From: Thermoplasmata archaeon
GTDB lineage: Archaea > Thermoplasmatota > Thermoplasmata > Thermoplasmatales > Thermoplasmataceae
Direction: 5' to 3'
Length of the DNA stretch: 64,000 nt
Assembly: GCA_021806345.1 (NCBI GenBank)
Contig: JAJZXP010000301.1
Location: 100,483 to 164,482, forward strand
Shown here: positions 62,933 through 64,000 of the stretch, in pieces
How positions within the stretch are numbered: position 1 is the stretch's first letter
Layout of the letters: the number at the start of each line of letters is the position of its first letter
Notes under the pieces: generated by a model
Databases searched by the model: none
The model's input: only the letters and a program-made list of their open reading frames with translations
What the model was told of the DNA's origin: nothing
Made by a program: the position numbers and the translations under genes

Positions 62933-64000
62933 ATTCCTGTTCGTCAAGACCATAGAACGCAATTCCTGATGGAATTTTAGGGTAAAAATATGTTGATTTT
63001 GGAGGCAGTACTTTACCATCCTTAACAACTTGCATGAATTGTGTTTTCTTCCATTCAGGCATTATCACTGCAATATCATCTTGGTTTTGAATAACCTTAT
63101 CAAGGGCTACCTCCCTTTCATAGGTATAAAATATTCCAGATTTTCCACCATTTTTTCCGATAGAGGAGTCAATAGCTTTCAGATATTCAAAGTAAGACAT
63201 CTCGTTTTTTTGAATCATCTTGAATTTTTTGGCCCTTAAATGCAGAACTGCATGATCGGGATCAGCATCATCATTTGTTTCTTCCAGAGTGAATCTTTCC
63301 TCAATTTTGCTGAAGAAATCTTTTGAATACTGGGCTACCCGGTGAACTTGAGAAATCAAAACTCCCTCTGAGTTTATGGAAGTGATGTAAGCAAAAAGAT
63401 TGTTAAAGAATTCTACTTTTTTCTCGTACTTGTCTGATAACTCCAGCATTGCCTTTGTTCTATGGTGTCCATCCGCAATTATGCCTATACTTCCTTCCAA
63501 AGAATCCTTAATCCTATCAATTTCTTCAGAATCAGAGATAATGCAAATACTATTCATCACTCCAGGAGGTTCCTCATAATGTCTGTCGCATTTCCTGGTT
63601 TCCATTATCTCTTTCAAGGTATGGATCAGTTCCTCGTTATCGTTTACCACAAAAACAGGCTCTGTTTGATACTCCATTCTCTCTATGAGTCTGCTCCTCT
63701 CAATAACTAGGGAGGGAATTGTTCGTTCATGTGGGATAAGGCAATTTTCAGCCTCTCCCATGTTTAGAAGGCATATCACACCATATCTGGAAAGAGTTGA
63801 ATTATCAATCCTGAAAGTCTGTTTCATTAACACGAAAGATCCTTTCTCGTATTTGGTCAGTGCACCCTCAGATAGCCATTTTCCAAAAAGTTGTCTTCCT
63901 TCATCAGGAATTTTGCATTGTTTAAGGTTTATGATGTTATAAGGGTTCTCCGAAAGTTCCCTTTCTTGATCCTTTGAAAGCATGTCAAAGGGAGGAGATG
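62895..64000 (-). CDS. DUF1015 family protein (5' end outside the window; 3' end inside tRNA-Thr)
   Basis: Family related to SbnI/SerK-type free serine kinases, though activity of this member is unknown. The reading frame is open to the window edge and its first residues (PPFDMLSKDQERELSENPYNIINL region) match the family's N-terminal PPYDV...NPYN block, so the true start lies beyond 64000; ATG 63983 is internal. Core motif IIADGHHRTKAML; the C-terminal KSTYFYPKIPSG is where most members end. Here 14 further residues (Q-E-C-H-C-G-L-V-G-R-A-A-D-S) are encoded almost wholly by the tRNA, and the TAA at 62895-62897 comprises tRNA bases 36-38. Confidence 0.83.
   Translation of the reverse strand, partial: SPPFDMLSKDQERELSENPYNIINLKQCKIPDEGRQLFGKWLSEGALTKYEKGSFVLMKQTFRIDNSTLSRYGVICLLNMGEAENCLIPHERTIPSLVIERSRLIERMEYQTEPVFVVNDNEELIHTLKEIMETRKCDRHYEEPPGVMNSICIISDSEEIDRIKDSLEGSIGIIADGHHRTKAMLELSDKYEKKVEFFNNLFAYITSINSEGVLISQVHRVAQYSKDFFSKIEERFTLEETNDDADPDHAVLHLRAKKFKMIQKNEMSYFEYLKAIDSSIGKNGGKSGIFYTYEREVALDKVIQNQDDIAVIMPEWKKTQFMQVVKDGKVLPPKSTYFYPKIPSGIAFYGLDEQECHCGLVGRAADS

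Noticed and set aside
1..64000. CRISPR arrays, rRNA genes, intact insertion sequences, replication origin
   Set aside because: No regularly spaced repeats, rRNA sequence, terminal inverted repeats with a transposase, or origin-type repeat cluster was seen on reading both strands.

Overview
The window reads as a gene-dense archaeal chromosome segment, most likely from the order Thermoplasmatales (Cuniculiplasma/Ferroplasma/Thermoplasma relatives). The protein set is archaeal: PCNA, an RPA pair, NurA-HerA-Mre11-Rad50, prefoldin alpha, a beta-CASP RNase, short-chain threonine dehydrogenase, and Agl3-type UDP-sulfoquinovose synthase. The DNA is AT-rich, and most promoters show a TATA box 20-30 bases before the start codon, implying leaderless mRNAs. 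Genus-level identity is inference. No rRNA, CRISPR array or intact insertion sequence was found.

Layout. 1-2.5 kb: phosphoglycerate kinase (cut by the window edge), prefoldin alpha and FtsY as an overlapping operon. 2.5-4 kb: an XRE regulator with a palindromic operator candidate, behind proline dehydrogenase. 4.3-7.8 kb: sugar nucleotidyltransferase, a sequon-rich kelch surface protein and UDP-sulfoquinovose synthase, a plausible surface-glycosylation neighbourhood. 7.8-12.6 kb: MarC protein, beta-CASP RNase with methylthioadenosine phosphorylase, and a two-gene RPA operon. 12.7-15.5 kb: split glycine decarboxylase. 15.9-18.9 kb: PCNA, tRNA-Arg, an SDR and the preQ0 genes queD-queC. 18.9-24.5 kb: malate dehydrogenase, a small ORF plus GvpD-like ATPase, HemB, M61 peptidase. 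24.5-30.5 kb: a second HTH regulator, RlmE with GcvH, a small possibly autoregulated protein, 3-dehydroquinate dehydratase, a second MarC protein and a two-gene module of unknown function. 30.5-32.1 kb: phosphate transporter with its PhoU-like partner.

32.7-37.8 kb: aspartate-pathway genes (asd, aspartate kinase, dapB) around two tRNAs and an AidB-like acyl-CoA dehydrogenase. 37.9-39.2 kb: a GC-rich three-hairpin RNA element directly before a membrane site-2 protease; this is the strongest candidate here for something undescribed. 40.5-46.9 kb: nurA-herA-mre11-rad50 repair operon. 46.8-52.7 kb: sufCBDSU operon with a divergent SufR-like sensor. 52.7-55.5 kb: threonine dehydrogenase and purE-purK. 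55.6-59.3 kb: cytoplasmic GH15 glucoamylase and an MFS transporter with a palindrome over its TATA box. 59.8-64 kb: CruF-like membrane protein, CoA-transferase, TPR-like protein, a broken PIN-domain gene, and tRNA-Thr overlapping the 3' end of a DUF1015 gene whose stop codon lies inside the tRNA.

Threonine dehydrogenase plus GcvPA, GcvPB and GcvH outline a threonine-to-glycine-to-one-carbon route. The Suf set supplies Fe-S clusters. The repair operon, PCNA and RPA cover replication and recombination.
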